A program made the translations under genes and the position numbers. This document shows positions 17,626-27,033 of a stretch of 64,000 nt of DNA, one piece after another. The stretch is from Nesterenkonia ebinurensis (lineage in GTDB: Bacteria > Actinomycetota > Actinomycetes > Actinomycetales > Micrococcaceae). The notes below the pieces were generated by a model that was not told the origin of the DNA, ran no database searches, and worked only from the letters and a program-made list of their open reading frames with translations. The first letter of the stretch is position 1; the number at the start of each line of letters is the position of its first letter. The stretch lies in NCBI RefSeq assembly GCF_008711175.1, contig NZ_VWNF01000041.1:186001-250000 (forward strand), read 5' to 3'.

Positions 17626-18579
17626 ATGAGTGCTATTGAGAACTCCACCCTGGCCATCATCGGGGCCGGAAGCGTGGGCACCTCCACCGCCTATGCGGCG
17701 ATGATCCGCGGCTCAGCCCGGCATGTCCGGCTTTATGACATCAACGCAGCCAAGGTCGAGGCCGAGGTGCTGGATCTTGCCCACGGCAGCCAGTTCACCG
17801 GTGCCAGCGATATCGACGGCGGGGACGACCTCAAGCACGTTGAGGGCGCAGACGTGGTGGTGATCACCGCAGGGGCCAAGCAGGACCCGGGGCAGAGTCG
17901 CCTGGATCTGGCCGCCACCAATGTCCGCATCCTCGAAGACCTGATGCCGCAGTTGGTCGAGCGGGCACCGCAGGCAATCTTCCTGCTCGTCACCAACCCC
18001 TGCGATGTCCTCACTGTGGCAGCCCAGCAGATCACTGAACTTCCCTCGCACCGGATCTTCTCCTCCGGCACTGTGCTGGACACCGCACGGCTGCGCTGGC
18101 AGCTGGCCCGCCGCGCCGGGGTCGCTCAGCAGAGTGTGCACGCCACCATTGTCGGTGAGCACGGCGATACCGAGTTCCCCCTGTGGTCCACCGCCACCAT
18201 CGGCACCACCCCGCTGCTGGACTGGCAGCAGCACGGCCAGGCTGTGTTCACTGCAGAGAGCCTGGAGAACATCGCAGATCAGGTTCGCACTGCCGCATAC
18301 CAGGTGATCCAGGGCAAAGGAGCCACCAACTACGCGATCGGCCTCTCCGCGGCCCGGATCGTGGAAGCTATCTTCAACGATGAGCATGCCGTGCTGCCCG
18401 TCAGCACTGTGCTCAACGGGTTCCAAGGTATCGCCGGCACCGCCCTGTCCATCCCTAGTGTCATCTCCGCCCATGGCGCCGAGCCGGTACTCACCACACC
18501 GTTTACCGAGCAGGAGGCCCAGCACTTACAGGCCTCTGCCGAAGCGCTCACACAAGCCCAGAAAAGCCTAGGAATCTGA
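17626..18579 (+). CDS. ldh: L-lactate dehydrogenase
   Basis: A 317-residue NAD-dependent lactate/malate dehydrogenase family enzyme. It shows the Rossmann motif IIGAGSVGTSTAYA, GAKQDPGQSRLDL (Gln at the position that separates lactate from malate specificity), VTNPCDVLT, DTARLRWQLA and catalytic His in GEHGDTEFPLWS. The ATG at 17626 is chosen because the Rossmann fold begins directly after it, although the frame is open further upstream across the riboswitch region. Divergent from metY and convergent with gluQ. Confidence 0.95.
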   Translation: MSAIENSTLAIIGAGSVGTSTAYAAMIRGSARHVRLYDINAAKVEAEVLDLAHGSQFTGASDIDGGDDLKHVEGADVVVITAGAKQDPGQSRLDLAATNVRILEDLMPQLVERAPQAIFLLVTNPCDVLTVAAQQITELPSHRIFSSGTVLDTARLRWQLARRAGVAQQSVHATIVGEHGDTEFPLWSTATIGTTPLLDWQQHGQAVFTAESLENIADQVRTAAYQVIQGKGATNYAIGLSAARIVEAIFNDEHAVLPVSTVLNGFQGIAGTALSIPSVISAHGAEPVLTTPFTEQEAQHLQASAEALTQAQKSLGI

Positions 18580-18648
18580 CCACGGCGGTGAGGAGCCTTC
18601 CACGACCAGATACGTACCTCGCCACTTCGGCGCCACGCCTGCACGTTT

Positions 18649-18710
18649 GGTGTGTTGAAATCTCCGAATCGGGTCCCCACAGAAGGTTATTCCGGGGATT
18701 TCAGCACACC
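18649..18710. terminator. Large hairpin between convergent ldh and gluQ
   Basis: Imperfect inverted repeat with arms of about 21-22 nt (left GGTGTGTTGAAATCTCC, right GGGGATTTCAGCACACC plus flanks) and a 19-nt loop. It sits between two convergent genes, and its right arm overlaps the last 24 bases of gluQ. Position suggests a bidirectional terminator, but there is no clear T-run, so a mobile palindromic repeat is also possible. Confidence 0.5.
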
Positions 18711-19610
18711 ATCTGGAGTGGAAGTGACCATCCAGGGCTCCAGGGGCAGGGCGGCGGCGTCGAAGGCTGCCAGCACCTTGTCCAACGGCCCCGGCGGGAG
18801 GTTGAGTGAGCCCAAGAGACTGTCACGAACCTGCTCTGCGGCGACACCCTGCTCAGCCAACTGGCCCAGGGTGACCGCACCGTCGCGCTTGGCCAAGCGC
18901 TTGCCTTGCGCGTTCACTACCAGCGGCACATGGGCGTACTGCACAGCCTGGACGGCAGTCTGACCGTAGAGCAGCCCACGCAGATAGGCCTGCCGGGGCG
19001 CGGAGTCGGCCAGGTCATCTGCCCGAACTACCTGGTCCACCCCGGACAGCTGGTCATCGACCACCACCGCCAGGTTGTAGGCGGCGGCCCCATCATTGCG
19101 TGCCAGTACAAAGTCATCCACCGCCGCAGTCACTGATCCCAGCAGCTGATCCTGGACTGTGAACTCAGTACGCTCAGTACACAGCCGCAAGGCTGGCGGT
19201 CGCTCGGTACGACGACGCCCCCGCTCCTCATCGGTCAGCTCACGGCAAGTGCCGGGATAGGCTCCAGGTGGCGCGTGCGGGGCACGCGGGGCCTCCTGGA
19301 TCTCACGGCGAGTGCAGAAGCACTCATAGACCAGGCCTTGAGCACTCAGCTGCGCCACGGCGTCGTGGTAATAGCGCTGACGGTGGGACTGGTACACGGG
19401 CTCCCCGTCAAAGGTGATCCCGAGGGCGCCGAGGTCTGCCAGTTGGCGGTCGGCAGAGCCGGGCACCGTGCGCCCGGTGTCCAGATCCTCATAGCGCAGC
19501 ATGAACTCCCGGCCCGAGGCTTTGGCGAAGAGCCAGGCGAGGATCGCAGTGCGCAGATTCCCCAGATGCAGGTCTCCCGAAGGACTCGGTGCATACCTGC
19601 CAGCAGACAT
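18687..19610 (-). CDS. gluQ: Glutamyl-Q tRNA(Asp) synthetase
   Basis: A 307-residue paralogue of the GluRS catalytic domain lacking an anticodon-binding domain, as is typical for GluQ. It charges glutamate onto queuosine in tRNA(Asp). Visible are the HIGH-like YAPSPSGDLHLGNLRTA, the KMSKS-like GKRLAKRDGA and the zinc-site cysteines in YECFCTRREI and GTCREL. ATG 19610 is preferred over a TTG two codons upstream. Transcribed alone, convergent with ldh. Confidence 0.94.
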   Translation of the reverse strand: MSAGRYAPSPSGDLHLGNLRTAILAWLFAKASGREFMLRYEDLDTGRTVPGSADRQLADLGALGITFDGEPVYQSHRQRYYHDAVAQLSAQGLVYECFCTRREIQEAPRAPHAPPGAYPGTCRELTDEERGRRRTERPPALRLCTERTEFTVQDQLLGSVTAAVDDFVLARNDGAAAYNLAVVVDDQLSGVDQVVRADDLADSAPRQAYLRGLLYGQTAVQAVQYAHVPLVVNAQGKRLAKRDGAVTLGQLAEQGVAAEQVRDSLLGSLNLPPGPLDKVLAAFDAAALPLEPWMVTSTPDGVLKSPE

Positions 19611-19742
19611 GGTCAACAGCCTACTTCCGGCAGCGGTGCCGTCATCTGCCCAAAGCTGCTGACAATGCCGAGCGTTACAGCACTGGGCGATGCGAACAGG
19701 TCTAGGCAGAGCGGAAAGGTCAAGGAATCAGCGCCCTTATCC

Positions 19743-20534
19743 TTACTTGGGCTCGAGTCTGATCGCTCCGTCGAGGCGAATCGTTTCTCCGTTGAGCATA
19801 GGGTTGGCGATGATCTGCAGAACCGTCTGGGCGTAGTCCTCAGGTTTGCCGAGCCGGGCCGGGTGCAGGGTCTTGGCGCGCAGGGATTCCTTGGCCGCCT
19901 CGGGCAGTCCGGCCATCATCGGGGTCTCAAACAGTCCTGGGGCGATGGTCACCACCCGGATGGCGTGAGCGGCCAGTTCGCGGGCCGCAGGCAGGGTCAG
20001 TGCGGCCACCGCGCCTTTGGAGGCGGAGTAGGCGATCTGGCCGATCTGGCCGTCGAAGGCGGCCACCGAGGCGGTGTTGATCAATACTCCGCGATCCTCC
20101 CCGGCGAGCGCATTCTCAGTCATCGCGGCAGCCGCCGCAGTCATCAGGTTCACGGTACCGCCGGTGTTTATGGCCAGAACCTTCATGAAGGTGCCAGCCG
20201 GCAGCGGTCCCTTACGGCCTAGCAACTTGCCCGGAGTGGCGATTCCGGCGCAGCTGATCGCCGCACGCAGCGGGCCGCGCTTCACAGCACGTGCCACGGC
20301 GTCTGCGCTGGTCTGCGGGTCGGTGACGTCTCCGGGATGGAACTGGGCGCCTTCCCCCAGAGCTGCCACCGCATCTGCCCGGGCGGTGGAGTCTGGAGCA
20401 TCGGGCAAGTCGATCACCACTACCTGGGCGCCGGCCTCCACCAAGGCGGCGGCGGTGGCGTAGCCGAGTCCGGAGGCTCCTCCGGTGACCACTGCGCTGG
20501 ATTCAGTGAGGCTGAGCGGTGCGTTCAGTGCCAT
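19743..20534 (-). CDS. Type II 3-hydroxyacyl-CoA dehydrogenase (SDR, HSD17B10-like)
   Basis: A 263-residue short-chain dehydrogenase. Cofactor loop [12 protein letters not shown], catalytic [11 protein letters not shown], and the C-terminus [18 protein letters not shown], characteristic of the HSD17B10/2-methyl-3-hydroxybutyryl-CoA dehydrogenase group used in isoleucine degradation. It is 34 bp downstream of a thiolase, which would take the next step (2-methylacetoacetyl-CoA cleavage). GGGAG ribosome-binding site 7 bp before the ATG. Confidence 0.9.
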   Translation of the reverse strand: MALNAPLSLTESSAVVTGGASGLGYATAAALVEAGAQVVVIDLPDAPDSTARADAVAALGEGAQFHPGDVTDPQTSADAVARAVKRGPLRAAISCAGIATPGKLLGRKGPLPAGTFMKVLAINTGGTVNLMTAAAAAMTENALAGEDRGVLINTASVAAFDGQIGQIAYSASKGAVAALTLPAARELAAHAIRVVTIAPGLFETPMMAGLPEAAKESLRAKTLHPARLGKPEDYAQTVLQIIANPMLNGETIRLDGAIRLEPK

Positions 20535-20568
20535 TGTTGTTCTCCCTGGTTGGTGTCCCTAGTTGCTT

Positions 20569-21753
20569 TCAGCTGTTGACGTGCAGGATCAGGGCGTCGC
20601 CCTGGCCGCCGCCCCCGCAGAGGGCGGCCGCTCCGGTGCCGCCGCCGCGGCGGCCCAGCTCCAGAGCCAGGTGCAGCAGCAGGCGGGCCCCGGACATGCC
20701 CACCGGATGGCCCAGGGCGATCGCCCCGCCATTGACGTTGACGATCTCCTCACGGACCCCCAGCTGACGCATGGAAGCAGCCGAGACTGCGGCAAAGGCC
20801 TCGTTGATCTCGATCAGATCCAGATCAGCGGCCCCGATCCCAGCCTTGGCGCAAGCAGCCTCAATGGCATTGGCCGGCTGCAGCTGCAACGAAGAGTCCG
20901 GACCGGCCACCATGCCGTGGGCACCGATCCGCGCGATCCAGTTCAGCCCCAGCGCCTCGGCTTTGGCCCGGGACATCACCACCAGGGCACAGGCCCCGTC
21001 AGAGATCTGTGAAGCCGAGCCAGCGGTGACCGTGCCTTCTTTGCCGAAGGCCGGGCGCAGCTTGCCCAAAGACTCCGGGGTGGTCTGCGGGCGGATGCCC
21101 TCATCGGCCTCGATCACCATCTCATCACCGCGCCGCTGCGGAATACGGACCGGCACGATCTCCTCGGCGAACAGGCCAGCCTCCGCGGCACGAGCAGCCC
21201 GCTGATGCGAACTAGCGGCAATCCGGTCCTGCTCCTCACGGGAGACCTCCAGGGCATGGCCATTGCAGGATTCGGTCAGCGCTCCCATGGACTGGCTGGT
21301 GGCCTGGTCGTAGAGGGCGTCGTAGGCCATGGAATCCACCAAGGCGGCGTCGCCATATTTGATCCCGGTGCGCGAAGCAGGCAGCAAATGCGGAGCCTGG
21401 GACATCGACTCCATACCACCGGCCACCACCACCTCGGACTCCCCAGCGCGGATCATCTGATCAGCAGTAGCTACCGCGTTCAGCCCAGAGAGGCAGACCT
21501 TATTCACAGTGATGGCAGGAACCGAGGCGGGGATCCCCCCGGCGATAGCCGCAGTCCGCGCGGGGTTCTGCCCCGCACCAGCCTGGATCACCTGACCCAT
21601 CACCACATAGTCCACCGCATCCCCGCTGATCCCGGCCCGCTGCAGAGCACCGGAGACGGCGACGCCACCCAACTCAGCTGCAGAGCGGGAGGATAAGCCA
21701 CCCAGCAGCCTCCCCATCGGAGTACGAGCACCGGCTACAATCACTGATTCCAC
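20569..21753 (-). CDS. Acetyl-CoA C-acyltransferase (thiolase)
   Basis: A 394-residue thiolase with the acyl-enzyme Cys in [12 protein letters not shown], His in [11 protein letters not shown] and the second Cys in [16 protein letters not shown] start at 21753 is chosen: AGAGAGG lies 6 bp upstream and the family N-terminus ([15 protein letters not shown]) begins there. Likely degrades 2-methylacetoacetyl-CoA or acetoacetyl-CoA with the neighbouring SDR. Divergent from the valine operon. Confidence 0.92.
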   Translation of the reverse strand: MESVIVAGARTPMGRLLGGLSSRSAAELGGVAVSGALQRAGISGDAVDYVVMGQVIQAGAGQNPARTAAIAGGIPASVPAITVNKVCLSGLNAVATADQMIRAGESEVVVAGGMESMSQAPHLLPASRTGIKYGDAALVDSMAYDALYDQATSQSMGALTESCNGHALEVSREEQDRIAASSHQRAARAAEAGLFAEEIVPVRIPQRRGDEMVIEADEGIRPQTTPESLGKLRPAFGKEGTVTAGSASQISDGACALVVMSRAKAEALGLNWIARIGAHGMVAGPDSSLQLQPANAIEAACAKAGIGAADLDLIEINEAFAAVSAASMRQLGVREEIVNVNGGAIALGHPVGMSGARLLLHLALELGRRGGGTGAAALCGGGGQGDALILHVNS

Positions 21754-21828
21754 GAAAGACCTCTCTGTCTGTTCAGGGTCTGTTTGTCCTCGGCCTGTTC
21801 TTCCAGGCACAGGAACGTCAGAAATTTA

Positions 21829-21880
21829 GTTGCACGTCCAACCACCTGGGCATAGGCTAACAGATGAGAGATGGATCACA
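21829..21880. promoter_or_regulatory. Divergent promoter region, candidate operator and CRP-like site
   Basis: Between the thiolase and mmsA starts lie an imperfect palindrome TTGCACGTCCAA (about 21830-21841), of the kind bound by TetR-family regulators, and TGAGA-GATGGA-TCACA (21865-21880), one mismatch from the CRP/GlxR consensus TGTGA-N6-TCACA. Both are pattern observations only. The divergent arrangement would let one site control both operons. Confidence 0.4.
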
Positions 21881-21931
21881 CCCTTCGGGCCCTGCGCGGA
21901 GCACCGAAGACCCCCGTGCAAAGGAGCACTG

Positions 21932-23428
21932 ATGGCACAACTGACCCACTTCATCCATGGCGAGCATATCCAAGGCACCTCTGGCCGCACCAGAGAGGTG
22001 TTCAACCCGGTGCGCGGCGAGGTGAGCGCCCAGGTGCCGCTGGCTAGCTGGGAGGAGGTTACCGCGGCAGTGGACTCCGCCCAGCGGGCCTTCGGCGAGT
22101 GGTCGGCTGTCAACCCGCAGCGCCGCGGACGCATCCTGCTGAAGTGGGTGGATCTGATCAACCAGCACCGCGACGAGCTGGCCGAGGCGCTCTCCAATGA
22201 GCACGGCAAGACCTTTGAGGATGCTAAGGGCGATATCCAGCGCGGGGTGGAGGTGGTGGAATTCGGCGCCGGCGCCCCGCACCTGCTCAAGGGTGAGTTC
22301 AGCCATAATGTGGCCACCGGGATGGACGTGCACAGTCTGCGCCAGCCCCTCGGCGTGGTCGCTGGGATCACTCCGTTCAACTTCCCAGCCATGATCCCGC
22401 TGTGGAAAGCCGGGATCGCCCTAGCCGCCGGCAACACTTTTGTGCTCAAACCTTCCGAACGCGATCCCTCGGTCCCACTGCGGCTGGCTGAGCTGGCACG
22501 TGAAGCCGGGATGCCGCCGGGCACGCTCAACGTGGTCAACGGGGACAAGGAAGCGGTGGATGCCCTGATTGAGGACCCCCGGGTCAAAGCCGTGGGCTTT
22601 GTGGGCTCCACCCCCATCGCCCAGTCCATCTACTCTGCGGCCGCTGCCGCCGGCAAGCGGGCCCAGTGCTTCGGCGGGGCCAAGAATCATATGGTGATCA
22701 TGCCCGATGCTGACCTGGACCAGGCCGCCGATGCGCTCATCGGCGCCGGCTACGGCTCAGCCGGCGAGCGCTGTATGGCGATCTCGGTGGCTGTCCCGGT
22801 GGGTGAGGCCACTGCTGAGGCACTGCGCGAGAAGCTCCTGGCGCGGATCAGCAAGCTCACTGTGGGCCCCTCCTTGGACCCGGTCAGCGACTTCGGGCCG
22901 GTGGTCGGTGCAGATGCCAAGGAACGGATTGAGGACTATATTGCTGCCGGGGCGGATGAGGGGGCGGAACTGGTGGTGGACGGCCGCGGCGTCGTCGTAC
23001 CCGGTCATCCCAATGGCTTCTGGGTGGGCGCCACCCTGTTCGACCATGTCACCCCCGATATGCGGATTTACCGGGAGGAGATCTTCGGGCCGGTGCTGTG
23101 TATTGTGCGAGCCGCCGACTATGAGGCTGCATTACGGCTGCCCAGTGAACACGAATTCGGCAACGGGGTGGCCATCTTCACCCGCGACGGTGACACCGCC
23201 CGGGACTTCACCTCCCGCGTGGAAGTGGGGATGGTGGGGGTCAATGTGCCGATCCCGGTGCCGATTGCGTACTACACCTTCGGCGGCTGGAAGGCCTCCG
23301 GATTCGGGGACCTCAACCAGCACGGCACCGACGGGCTGAGGTTCTACACCAAGACCAAAACGGTGAGCACGCGCTGGCCCTCCGGGCTGAAAGAGGGCGC
23401 GAGCTTCATCATGCCGGAGGGAAGCTGA
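21932..23428 (+). CDS. mmsA: Methylmalonate-semialdehyde dehydrogenase (acylating)
   Basis: A 498-residue CoA-acylating aldehyde dehydrogenase converting methylmalonate semialdehyde to propionyl-CoA in valine degradation. Family blocks: GITPFNFPAMIPLWK, VGFVGSTPIAQSIYS, FGGAKNHMVIMPDADL and nucleophile Cys in GSAGERCMAIS; ends with FYTKTKTVSTRWP, typical of MmsA. ATG at 21932 has AAAGGAG 5 bp upstream. Overlaps mmsB by a TGATG junction. Confidence 0.95.
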   Translation: MAQLTHFIHGEHIQGTSGRTREVFNPVRGEVSAQVPLASWEEVTAAVDSAQRAFGEWSAVNPQRRGRILLKWVDLINQHRDELAEALSNEHGKTFEDAKGDIQRGVEVVEFGAGAPHLLKGEFSHNVATGMDVHSLRQPLGVVAGITPFNFPAMIPLWKAGIALAAGNTFVLKPSERDPSVPLRLAELAREAGMPPGTLNVVNGDKEAVDALIEDPRVKAVGFVGSTPIAQSIYSAAAAAGKRAQCFGGAKNHMVIMPDADLDQAADALIGAGYGSAGERCMAISVAVPVGEATAEALREKLLARISKLTVGPSLDPVSDFGPVVGADAKERIEDYIAAGADEGAELVVDGRGVVVPGHPNGFWVGATLFDHVTPDMRIYREEIFGPVLCIVRAADYEAALRLPSEHEFGNGVAIFTRDGDTARDFTSRVEVGMVGVNVPIPVPIAYYTFGGWKASGFGDLNQHGTDGLRFYTKTKTVSTRWPSGLKEGASFIMPEGS

Positions 23429-24555
23429 TGGCAGGGATGAAACCAACAACGGGTGAGGTTGGCAGCGAAGCGGGCGAGCCGACTTCAGGCGTGACCAGCA
23501 CTGACGACGCCGTCACCGTGAGCAAAGAGCACAGTGATGCTGCAACTTCAGGCGTGAAGGCTGGCCTAAGCCAGCCGAGAGGGGCCCGGGGTCTCCCCGC
23601 CCCCGGGACCAGCACTGTGGCGTTCATCGGGCTGGGCAATATGGGCGGGCCGATGGCCGCGAATCTGGTCAAGGCTGGGGTGGATGTGTGGGGGTACGAC
23701 GTCGTCCCCTCTGCCATGGAGACCGCACGGGCCAACGGAGTCCAGGTGGTGGAGGATCCGCTGGAAGCCGTGCCCCGGGCCGATGTGGTGCTCACTATGC
23801 TGCCCTCTGGCCAGCATGTGATCTCCGCCTACCAGGACTCCCCTGGGCTGCTCTCAGCCGCTGGGCCCGGCACCATCTTCCTAGACTGCTCGACGATCAA
23901 TATTTCCGAAGCGCAGCAGGCGGCTGAGTTGGCCCAGGCTGCCGGCTTCCGGGCTGCCGATGCACCGGTTTCCGGCGGGGTTGTGGGCGCCGAGGCCGGC
24001 ACTCTGGCGTTCATGGTAGGTGCCAGCGCAGAGGTCTTCGCAGAGGTCGAGCCGCTGTTAGACATCATGGGCGCCCGGGCGATCCACTGCGGGGGCAACG
24101 GGTTGGGCCAGGCGGCCAAGATCTGTAACAACATGATTCTGGGCGTCACCCAGATCGCAGTCGGTGAGGCCTTTGTGCTGGGTGAGAAGCTGGGGCTGAC
24201 CCACCAGGCGCTTTACGATGTGGTCTCCAAGGCCTCCGGGCAGTGCTGGGCGGTGACCACCAACTGTCCGGTGCCCGGCCCGGTGCCGAGCTCACCAGCG
24301 AACCGGGACTATCAGCCCGGATTCGCTGGCGCCCTGATGGCCAAGGACCTCAACCTGGCCGCCAACGCCCTGGATGAGCAGGGGGTCCGTGCCCAGCTGG
24401 GCCGCCTGGCCACCGCTATCTACACTGAGTTCGCCGCCGGTGAGGGCGCGGGCCAGGATTTTTCTGCGATCATCAATACCATCCGCGAGGACTCCCAGCA
24501 TCAGAGCTCTGGGCCTGAAAACTCCTCAGCACCACTGGCAAAGGACACTACATGA
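23428..24555 (+). CDS. mmsB: 3-hydroxyisobutyrate dehydrogenase with N-terminal extension
   Basis: A 375-residue NAD-dependent dehydrogenase of valine catabolism. Rossmann motif [17 protein letters not shown] starts only at about residue 62; substrate motif [21 protein letters not shown]; catalytic Lys in [14 protein letters not shown]. The first 60 or so residues are low-complexity, polar and Ser/Thr/Gly-rich and are not part of the usual 295-300-residue enzyme. The ATG at 23428 has a GGAGGG site and overlaps the mmsA stop, so the extension appears translated; a GTG close to the Rossmann fold is an alternative start with no good ribosome-binding site. Confidence 0.92.
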   Translation: MAGMKPTTGEVGSEAGEPTSGVTSTDDAVTVSKEHSDAATSGVKAGLSQPRGARGLPAPGTSTVAFIGLGNMGGPMAANLVKAGVDVWGYDVVPSAMETARANGVQVVEDPLEAVPRADVVLTMLPSGQHVISAYQDSPGLLSAAGPGTIFLDCSTINISEAQQAAELAQAAGFRAADAPVSGGVVGAEAGTLAFMVGASAEVFAEVEPLLDIMGARAIHCGGNGLGQAAKICNNMILGVTQIAVGEAFVLGEKLGLTHQALYDVVSKASGQCWAVTTNCPVPGPVPSSPANRDYQPGFAGALMAKDLNLAANALDEQGVRAQLGRLATAIYTEFAAGEGAGQDFSAIINTIREDSQHQSSGPENSSAPLAKDTT

Positions 24556-25328
24556 CTGAGTACACCACCATCCTGGTCTCCGCTGAGGGCCGGGTAGGCA
24601 CCATCCAGCTGAACCGACCAAAGGCGCTGAACGCGCTGAATGAGACGGTGATGGAGGAGGTGATCTCCGCGGCGTCGGACTTTGATGCCGACTCAGCTGT
24701 TGGGGCGATCGTGCTCACCGGTTCAGAGAAGGCTTTTGCTGCCGGAGCCGATATCAAGCAGATGGCGCAGATGGACTACCCGGCTATGTACGCCGCCGAC
24801 TTCTTTCAGCGCTGGGAGGACTTCGCCAAGCTGCGCACTCCGATTGTGGCTGCGGTCAACGGCTACGCCCTGGGCGGGGGATGCGAGCTGGCCATGATGA
24901 CCGATGTGATCATCGCCGGGGAGAGTGCAAAGTTCGGCCAGCCCGAAATCAACTTGGGCGTGATTCCTGGGATGGGCGGATCCCAGCGGCTGGCCCGCTC
25001 GGTGGGCAAGGCTAAGGCGATGGATATGGTGCTCACCGGCCGGCATATTGACGCCGCGGAGGCCGAGCGGATCGGTCTGGTCTCCCGGGTGGTGCCTGAT
25101 GAGCAGACCGTGGCGGAGGCTGCGAAGGTGGCCGAGACCATTGCAGCGAAGTCCAAGCCGGCTGCCCAGCTGGCCAAGGAGGCGGTGACCACTGCCTTTG
25201 AGACCCCGCTGAGTCAGGGCCTGCTCTTTGAGCGGCGGATCTTCCACTCCCTGTTCTCCACCGAAGACCAGGCTGAGGGTATGTCAGCCTTCGCTGAAAA
25301 GCGCGACCCGCGGTGGAAGCATCGCTGA
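24552..25328 (+). CDS. Enoyl-CoA hydratase (crotonase family)
   Basis: A 258-residue crotonase. Both catalytic glutamates are in place (GGGCELAMM and [13 protein letters not shown]) and the oxyanion-hole motifs [11 protein letters not shown] and GYALGGG are present, so hydratase activity is expected. ATGA overlap with mmsB makes it the third gene of the valine operon (methacrylyl-CoA or tiglyl-CoA hydration). The gene ends next to a decayed transposase. Confidence 0.93.
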   Translation: MTEYTTILVSAEGRVGTIQLNRPKALNALNETVMEEVISAASDFDADSAVGAIVLTGSEKAFAAGADIKQMAQMDYPAMYAADFFQRWEDFAKLRTPIVAAVNGYALGGGCELAMMTDVIIAGESAKFGQPEINLGVIPGMGGSQRLARSVGKAKAMDMVLTGRHIDAAEAERIGLVSRVVPDEQTVAEAAKVAETIAAKSKPAAQLAKEAVTTAFETPLSQGLLFERRIFHSLFSTEDQAEGMSAFAEKRDPRWKHR

Positions 25329-25334
25329 GCTGAA

Positions 25335-25700
25335 GCCGCGCGGGTCTAGAGCGCGTCTGATGTAATGCTTGGTCCAGGCGATGACGCCGTGCAGTGGGGC
25401 TGCAGCGCCGAATGTGGTGGCCAACTCGTCGTAGCCGGTGGTGATGCCTCGCCATTGTTTCAGGTGGCAGAACCCGCGGTTCAACGATGGTAGGGCCCTT
25501 GCAGCGCTCAGTGTTGAACGTCCGGGCCTGCCGTCCTTGGTGCCGCGGTGCCGTCGGTGGCATTTCTAGTCCTCGGGCTCTGCAATGGTGGCAGTGCTCC
25601 CGCGGTCGCGCTGGCATGTGCGGATCGCACGGGATCAGGAGGCTTTATCGCCCAGCAGCCCGGACCCAACCTGGACCGGCAAGAGCTGCCGCACACCGCA
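25335..25700 (-). pseudogene. Decayed IS5-family transposase (C-terminal part)
   Basis: Minus-strand translation in pieces gives LLGDKAS*SRAIRT, then DRGSTATIAEPED*K, then GRQARTFNTERCKGPTIVE, then after a frame change RGFCHLKQWRGITTGYDELATTFGAAAPLHGVIAWT. In order and spacing this matches the DDE transposase C-terminus of IS5-family (IS427-type) elements (GDKAYSSRAIR, EPxDQ, GRPPxFD, ERxFxxLKQWRGIATRYDKLA). At least two stops (a Tyr and a Gln codon lost) and one frameshift are present; no matching N-terminus or terminal repeats were found. Confidence 0.8.
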
Positions 25701-25752
25701 ACATCTTGTGACTATTCTTAGGTGTTCGGAGCGCCTCAGGGAGACTCTGCCA

Positions 25753-25947
25753 TCAAGAAGAATGTGTCTGAGCTTGCTTGCGGCGTTGGATGGTTAGCAG
25801 GATGAATACTGCACCTGATCCCAGCAGTAATGCCCAGACTGGCGAAATGCTGGTTTCGGACCACGCAGTAGCTACTCCTGCGATACCGAGGATCAACCCG
25901 ATAAGGGCCAGTAAGACCCCGATGCCAGTAAGTAGTTTCGAGTTCAT
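25753..25947 (-). CDS. Small two-span membrane protein, unknown function
   Basis: 64 residues starting MNSKLLTGIG with two hydrophobic segments (GVLLALIGLILGIAGVA and ISPVWALLLGSGAVFILL) and a basic tail. The ATG at 25947 lies just after the stop of the upstream secreted-peptide gene, so the two are probably co-transcribed. No homology recognised. By position it could protect against or help export the secreted peptide, but that is speculation. Confidence 0.5.
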   Translation of the reverse strand: MNSKLLTGIGVLLALIGLILGIAGVATAWSETSISPVWALLLGSGAVFILLTIQRRKQAQTHSS

Positions 25948-25949
25948 AA

Positions 25950-26231
25950 TCACCATTCAGGTTGTGACCAGCAGACCGGGGCAGGTCCAGTACTCATAAC
26001 GATGCCATGTCCCCATGAGTTACACAGGGCGCTAAGACTGTCTATTAACCCTAGAGCTGCCGCCGTTGCCGCGTGTTCATTGGGCACCTGTTCTGCAGCT
26101 TGTGCTGGTGCAAAGCTCAGTCCTAGCAGGCCCGCCACTAGCAGAAGGACGATTGGAAAGCGGAAATTGCGCGAGGGCGACGAAATCGTAGAGTGATTTT
26201 TTTCTTCATTAAAAAGCAAAGCGGCACTCAT
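25950..26231 (-). CDS. Small secreted peptide, unknown function
   Basis: A 93-residue frame: a polar N-terminus, a hydrophobic core (PIVLLLVAGLLGLSFA), a signal-peptidase-like site APAQA/A, then about 48 mature residues with two cysteines (SALCNSWGHG and APVCWSQPEW). An alternative start just inside (MKKKITLRF, other frame) looks more like a signal n-region, so a frameshift near 26170 is possible. Its promoter DNA is markedly AT-rich compared with the surroundings. A bacteriocin-like or signalling peptide is possible; no family match was recognised. Confidence 0.45.
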   Translation of the reverse strand: MSAALLFNEEKNHSTISSPSRNFRFPIVLLLVAGLLGLSFAPAQAAEQVPNEHAATAAALGLIDSLSALCNSWGHGIVMSTGPAPVCWSQPEW

Positions 26232-26470
26232 ATTATGTATGTCTTATACGTTTATAGTACATGTTCCATGGCTAACGTATCGGTAGTTTATAGTCTTCAT
26301 TGCACACCCATCGAGTGTCAACGGTGAGCAGGACTCGTTATGGAGATGCTGCTTTCGACGGATTACGAAGCTTGCGAGCAACTCTCTCGTGCCTCCCGCT
26401 CCGAGACACGCCCCAGGCTGCCAGACTTCCAGGGCAACCCACACATATTTCTCAGACACGCCCTCAATGC
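26232..26470. promoter_or_regulatory. AT-rich intergenic region with a 9-bp direct repeat
   Basis: Holds the putative promoter of the secreted-peptide gene. GTTTATAGT occurs twice (26250-26258 and 26286-26294), 36 bp apart, in DNA much richer in A+T than the neighbours, which suggests recent acquisition. No convincing gene; a 71-codon minus-strand frame here has no recognisable features. Confidence 0.4.
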
Positions 26471-26977
26471 TCAGGCCTTGAAATCACCGGCGCGCTGCCG
26501 GAAGTTGGCCAGAATCCGGTTGAGCTCGGCGACCTCCTCCGCGGTGAAGCCGGTCTGCTCGAACAATTGCTCATTGAGCGCCGCAGTGGCCCGATCCACC
26601 ATCTGCTTGCCCCTGGGGGTGAGCACCAGCAGCATGGCGCGCCGGTCGGTGGCATGGGGCTGGCGCTCTACCAGTCCGGCGGCCTCCAACCGGTCCACTG
26701 CATTAGTGATCGAGGTGGGGTGGACCTGCAACAGGGCGGAGGCCTTGTTCATCGGCATCCGCCTCTCCCTGGAGAGGCTGAGCAGACTGATCACCTCATA
26801 CCGGGCGAAAGTCAGCTTGAACGGCTTGAGAATCTCCTGAGCACGGGCTAGCAGGATCTGCTGAGTGCGCATAATCGCAGTCACCGCCGCTGCTGGGGCG
26901 GCTGCCTGCTGCCAGCCCTGACGCTCCCAATTGCGCTGAATCTCCGCGATCGGGTCTTTGGTCAGCGGGACTGGCAT
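26471..26977 (-). CDS. MarR-family transcriptional regulator
   Basis: 168 residues with a central winged helix-turn-helix: FKLTFARYEVISLLSLSRER, MNKASALLQVHPTSITNAVDRLEAAGLV and the wing RQPHATDRRAMLLVLTPRGKQMV. The ATG at 26977 is chosen for its GAGGAG site; a frame starting 13 codons earlier is less likely. Divergent from an acyl-CoA dehydrogenase, which it may control, perhaps with an acyl-CoA or aromatic ligand. Confidence 0.92.
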   Translation of the reverse strand: MPVPLTKDPIAEIQRNWERQGWQQAAAPAAAVTAIMRTQQILLARAQEILKPFKLTFARYEVISLLSLSRERRMPMNKASALLQVHPTSITNAVDRLEAAGLVERQPHATDRRAMLLVLTPRGKQMVDRATAALNEQLFEQTGFTAEEVAELNRILANFRQRAGDFKA

Positions 26978-27033
26978 GTGGAGGCTCCTCATCTGTTGCG
27001 GCACGATTCCGTCCATTCTATGGATACCGATGA

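Noticed and set aside
18649-19742. tRNA gene near gluQ
   Set aside because: No cloverleaf or CCA-ending pattern could be found around gluQ.
26244-26459. 71-codon minus-strand frame
   Set aside because: No ribosome-binding site, motif or signal/membrane feature; left as intergenic.
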